The position numbers and the translations under genes are program-made. Below, one piece after another: positions 61,333 through 64,000 of a stretch of DNA of 64,000 nucleotides. The notes below the pieces were generated by a model. It was not told the origin of the DNA. It saw only the letters and a program-made list of their open reading frames with translations, and searched no databases. The DNA is taken from NCBI RefSeq assembly GCF_900101745.1, contig NZ_FNAD01000006.1, forward strand, positions 186,001 to 250,000. Direction: 5' to 3'. How positions within the stretch are numbered: position 1 is the first letter of the stretch; each line of letters begins with the position of its first letter. This DNA comes from Glycomyces harbinensis. Its GTDB lineage: Bacteria; Actinomycetota; Actinomycetes; Mycobacteriales; Micromonosporaceae.

Positions 61333-62375
61333 AGCGCCATCCCCGGGATCCGCCGCCGGATGGCCTCCATCTCGGCTTCGTCCGAGACGCCTTGGAAGTC
61401 GTGGCGCGGCGTGTACGGCGCTTCGAGTTCGCGGACTTCCTCGTCGGTGAGGTCGAGGTTCAGGGAGGCCACAGCGTCGTCGATCTGCGCGAAGGAACCG
61501 GCCCCGACCAGGGGCGCGGTCACCACGCTCTGGCGGTGCAGCCAGGCGAGCGCAACCTGCGCACGGCTGACTCCGTGCGCCTCGGCGACCTTCCCGACCG
61601 CGTCGATGATCGCGCGGTTGGAGGCATCCTGCTCGGGCGAGTAGAGCGTGTCGGCGAAAGCGCCGTCGGTGGCCGAGCGCGCGGTCGACTTGGCGTCGTC
61701 CCAGGCGCGGGCCAGGCGGCCACGCGCCAGCGGGGACCAGATGAGGGTCCCGACGCCCTCGTCCAGGCACAGCGGGATCATCTCGCGCTCCTCCTCGCGG
61801 GAGAGGAGGTTGTAGTGGTCCTGCATGGAGACGAACCGCGCCCAGCCGTTCGCCCGTTGCAGGTGCAGGGCCTTGGCGAACTCCCAGGTGTGCATTGACG
61901 AGGCCCCGAGGTAGCGGACCTTGCCGGCCTTGACGAGGTCGCTGAGCGCCTCCAGGGTCTCCTCCAGCGGTGTGGCATGGTCGTTGCGATGGACCTGGTA
62001 GAGGTCGATGTAGTTGGTGCCCAGGCGGCGCAGCGAGTGGTCGACCTCGGTCATGACCGCCTTGCGCGACAGGCCCCGGCCGTTGGGGCCCGGGCGCATC
62101 GGATGGCGCAGTTTCGTGGCGATGACGACGGCGTCGCGGTCGGCGAAGTCGGCCAGAGCCCGCCCGAGGATCTCCTCGCTGGAGCCGTTGGAGTACATGT
62201 TCGCGGTGTCGAAGAAGTTGATCCCCGCTTCCAGGGCGTGCCGGATGAGCGGGCGCGCCTCCTCCTCGCCCTTCGACCAGACGGGGTGGCCGCGGTCGGG
62301 CTCGCCGTAGGTCATCGCCCCGATCGCGATCGGGGACACGTCCAGGCCAGTGGTGCCGAGCTTGATGTAGTGCAT
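61329..62375 (-). CDS. Aldo/keto reductase
   Basis: The 348-aa NADPH-dependent barrel enzyme has GTTGLDVSPIAIGAMTYG, the catalytic Asp/Tyr/Lys/His set in FFDTANMYS, ATKLRHP and YQVHRND, and the NADP site SPLARGRLA. It is the first gene of a TetR-controlled operon (AKR - DUF998 - SDR). Substrate unknown. Two palindromes lie in the gap to the divergent TetR gene. Confidence 0.9.
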   Translation of the reverse strand: MHYIKLGTTGLDVSPIAIGAMTYGEPDRGHPVWSKGEEEARPLIRHALEAGINFFDTANMYSNGSSEEILGRALADFADRDAVVIATKLRHPMRPGPNGRGLSRKAVMTEVDHSLRRLGTNYIDLYQVHRNDHATPLEETLEALSDLVKAGKVRYLGASSMHTWEFAKALHLQRANGWARFVSMQDHYNLLSREEEREMIPLCLDEGVGTLIWSPLARGRLARAWDDAKSTARSATDGAFADTLYSPEQDASNRAIIDAVGKVAEAHGVSRAQVALAWLHRQSVVTAPLVGAGSFAQIDDAVASLNLDLTDEEVRELEAPYTPRHDFQGVSDEAEMEAIRRRIPGMAL

Positions 62376-62395
62376 GATGCTCCTCTACAATATGC

Positions 62396-62434
62396 GGAGA
62401 GTTCTCCACATACATTAACGGAGAGCTCTCCGTT
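62396..62434. promoter_or_regulatory. Paired TetR operators
   Basis: GGAGAGTTCTCC (62396-62407) and AACGGAGAGCTCTCCGTT (62417-62434, perfect 18-bp palindrome) share the GGAGAG core and lie between the divergent AKR and tetR starts. They fit repression of both by the TetR. Confidence 0.75.
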
Positions 62435-62451
62435 TATCAAGTGGAGGTCCT

Positions 62452-62988
62452 GTGGTCCGTTCCGACGCCCGCCAGAACCGGGCGCGCATCCTCGCCGCCG
62501 CCCGCGAGGCCTTCGCCGAGGACGGGGGCACCTCGATGAACCAGGTCGCCCAGCGCGCCGGTGTGGGAGCGGGCACCCTGTATCGCAACTTCCCCACCCG
62601 GGAGGCTCTGGTCCTGGCCGTCTACCAGGCCGAAGTCGACCGGATCACCGGTCGCGTCGCCGACCTCCTGGCGGCCGCCCCGCCGCTGGAGGCGCTGCGC
62701 GATTGGACGCTGGACCTGGTTGAAGCCATGCGCCGCAAGCACGGCCTGGGCGAGGCCCTCAGCCCTGGTGCGCACCAGGCGGTCACCGAGCAGACCTACG
62801 GTCCCGTCATCGCTGCGATCACCGAACTCCTCGACGCCGGCAAGCGCGAGGGCGTCATCCGCGCCGACGCCGACCCCGGCGACTTCCTCCAGCTCACCGG
62901 CGCCCTCTGGCGCGCCGCCACCGAACCCGAGGACCGCGCACCGCGCATGCTCGCCCTCATCCTCGATGGCCTCCGCCCCCAGCGGTAG
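62452..62988 (+). CDS. TetR-family repressor of the aldo/keto reductase operon
   Basis: The 178-aa protein has the TetR DNA-binding domain at about 5-52 (MNQVAQRAGVGAGTLYRNFPTREALV) and a short SCP-type C-terminal domain. It starts at a GTG (62452) behind GTGGAGG. It is divergent from the AKR gene, with two matching palindromes between. Ligand unknown. Confidence 0.88.
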   Translation: MVRSDARQNRARILAAAREAFAEDGGTSMNQVAQRAGVGAGTLYRNFPTREALVLAVYQAEVDRITGRVADLLAAAPPLEALRDWTLDLVEAMRRKHGLGEALSPGAHQAVTEQTYGPVIAAITELLDAGKREGVIRADADPGDFLQLTGALWRAATEPEDRAPRMLALILDGLRPQR

Positions 62989-63023
62989 CGGTCCCGTCAC
63001 ACCGGCGCCTGGCCCAGCGCCCG

Positions 63024-63057
63024 GGTCCGGCCTCGCCACGGCGACGAGGTCCGGACC
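63024..63057 (+). terminator. Hairpin after tetR
   Basis: GGTCCGGCCTCG (63024-63035) pairs with CGAGGTCCGGACC (63045-63057) with one bulged T, 36 nt past the tetR stop. The rest of 63058-63371 shows no gene. Confidence 0.55.
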
Positions 63058-63371
63058 GCCACATTGCACACTCACCGCATCCCCGAGCTTCGCCGCGTTA
63101 TCGAATGCTGCCGCCTCGGTGCCGCCTCCACAAAGCGGTCCACCAGCGCTTCGCGATATCTCCACCGCCGCCCGGCGGTGCCGGACCGGCTCGCATCAGG
63201 GCCGCGGCGCAGGGCTCGGCGGCGGAACCTTGCACGGGACTCGGGTGGCCGGCCCCGTTCGCCTCGTCCCGCGGTCGGGCCTGTTCGAATCCGACGTGAT
63301 GGCGCGAGGCGGGGCGCGCACTCGACGGTCGCGTTCCTCGCTTTGCGCGAGCCACGGATCCCCTTGCTGGC

Positions 63372-63413
63372 CAGAGAGCTCTCCGTTAAAGTATATGGAG
63401 AGCTCTCCACATA
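63372..63413. repeat. Inverted copy of the TetR operator pair
   Basis: TATGGAGAGCTCTCCACATA (63394-63413) and GAGAGCTCTCCGTTAA (63374-63389) match, in reverse orientation and with the same spacing, the operators at 62392-62434. The flanks differ. The piece abuts a transposase fragment. Confidence 0.75.
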
Positions 63414-63462
63414 GTGTGTCGGGCCTCGTCCAATACATCGCTCTTGGTGAACGTGTCGATCG

Positions 63463-63678
63463 GGTGGTGCGCCAGTAGGCGGCGACCAGCAGCACCCGAT
63501 TTTCGAAGGCGACCTTCCACGGCCGGCCCTTCAGTGGCGGTTCGGCGCCCTCGACTCGCAACTGTCGCACCAGCTTCACGAACTGCCTCATCGACAAGCC
63601 GCTGAACAGCTCGATCATCGTCTCGTCCGCCGCGCTGAAAGCTCGGCCCGCAAGCTGTCTCGGGCCGATTCCCTGCAT
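63463..63678 (-). mobile_element. N-terminal fragment of an IS5-type (DDE_Tnp_4) transposase
   Basis: The minus strand gives MIELFSGLSMRQFVKLVRQL, then PLKGRPWKVAFENRVLLVAAYWRT, the usual head of actinobacterial IS5-group transposases. It breaks off at AAYWRT, where unrelated bases follow. No catalytic DDE region remains. Confidence 0.65.
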
Positions 63679-63719
63679 AATGCGTTGCCCGGTATCGGCG
63701 GCCGTGGTTGACTTCGCCC

Positions 63720-64000
63720 ATGGTCGGTATCGATTGGCTGCGTGTGGGTGTCGGTCACCCCGCGGTCAGGGATGTGCTGAACATCGCGAGGAACACCGCT
63801 CCGAACCGCTTCAACCTGGTGGTGGCCGACGGCCTGTGGGCGGTGGAACTGGCCCTCGAGCTCGGTTCGCGTCTTGACCGGTTCTTCTATGCCCCCGAGC
63901 TGGTCAGGTCCTCCAACGCCGCGAAGGTCGCCATCGAGGCGGCCAGCGGTGCGTACCGCGCCTACGAGGTCTCGGCGAAGACCATGCAGCGAATGTCCGA
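63720..64000 (+). CDS. TrmH/SpoU-family RNA methyltransferase, N-terminal part
   Basis: The frame is open from ATG 63720 to the window edge (93 codons). WLRVGVGHPAVRDVLNIARN, NLVVADGLWAVELAL and SAKTMQRMSE match the substrate-binding N-terminal half of SpoU-type 2'-O-methyltransferases. The knotted catalytic half lies beyond the window. It marks the return of core genes after the accessory region. Confidence 0.75.
   Translation, partial: MVGIDWLRVGVGHPAVRDVLNIARNTAPNRFNLVVADGLWAVELALELGSRLDRFFYAPELVRSSNAAKVAIEAASGAYRAYEVSAKTMQRMS

Overview
The window is GC-rich actinobacterial chromosome. Codon third positions are mostly G or C. Many genes start with GTG or TTG, several lack a Shine-Dalgarno and sit 6-7 nt behind a -10 element (leaderless). 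Gene order moxR - DUF58 - VWA - fabG - inhA - hemH - nfeD - SPFH is the one known from Mycobacterium tuberculosis (Rv1479-Rv1488). The cellulases, PH-domain pair, lanthipeptide genes and lack of mycolate genes fit a filamentous actinomycete (a Glycomyces/Stackebrandtia-type or Micromonospora-type genome is my guess; the species is not identified).

Layout. 1-6 kb: end of rsmB, a secreted GH6 cellulase under a CebR/CelR-like operator, rpe, a receiver-GGDEF protein, then an FMN riboswitch driving ribE-ribBA-ribH. 6-14 kb: an accessory block with a GT39-type membrane protein, MarR and TetR regulators, small oxidoreductase-type genes, a GH2 glycosidase and two secreted GH12 endoglucanases that share an upstream block. 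14-17 kb: hisE-hisG and two PH-domain membrane proteins. 18-26 kb: the moxR-to-SPFH core block, then an rRNA/tRNA methyltransferase. 26-29 kb: a C45-type hydrolase, an APH-type kinase and tRNA-Leu(GAG).

29-51 kb is the main accessory locus: a twin class I lanthipeptide cluster. Unit 1 is lanA1 - sulfotransferase - lanC1 - lanB1 - methyltransferase. Unit 2 is LLM flavin oxidoreductase - lanA2 - lanC2 - lanB2 - ABC exporter. Between them lies a divergent SARP/AfsR-type regulator, and a second NB-ARC/TPR regulator closes the locus. Two small secreted peptides are embedded. Four promoters (both lanA genes and both secreted peptides) carry the same three-copy heptamer repeat with an exact 11-bp period, which is the expected form of a SARP operator. 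I read this as one regulon that makes two related precursors, each with its own dehydratase and cyclase, with possible sulfation, methylation and Dha reduction, and one dedicated exporter.

51-64 kb is decayed and mobile: frameshifted remnants of a RibD_C/DHFR-type protein, a conserved actinobacterial protein and a HAD hydrolase; IS5-type transposase fragments; a lipoprotein; a heterodimeric ABC transporter with complementary degenerate ATP sites; an aldo/keto reductase operon with a divergent TetR and palindromic operators; and finally the start of a TrmH-type methyltransferase that runs off the end.
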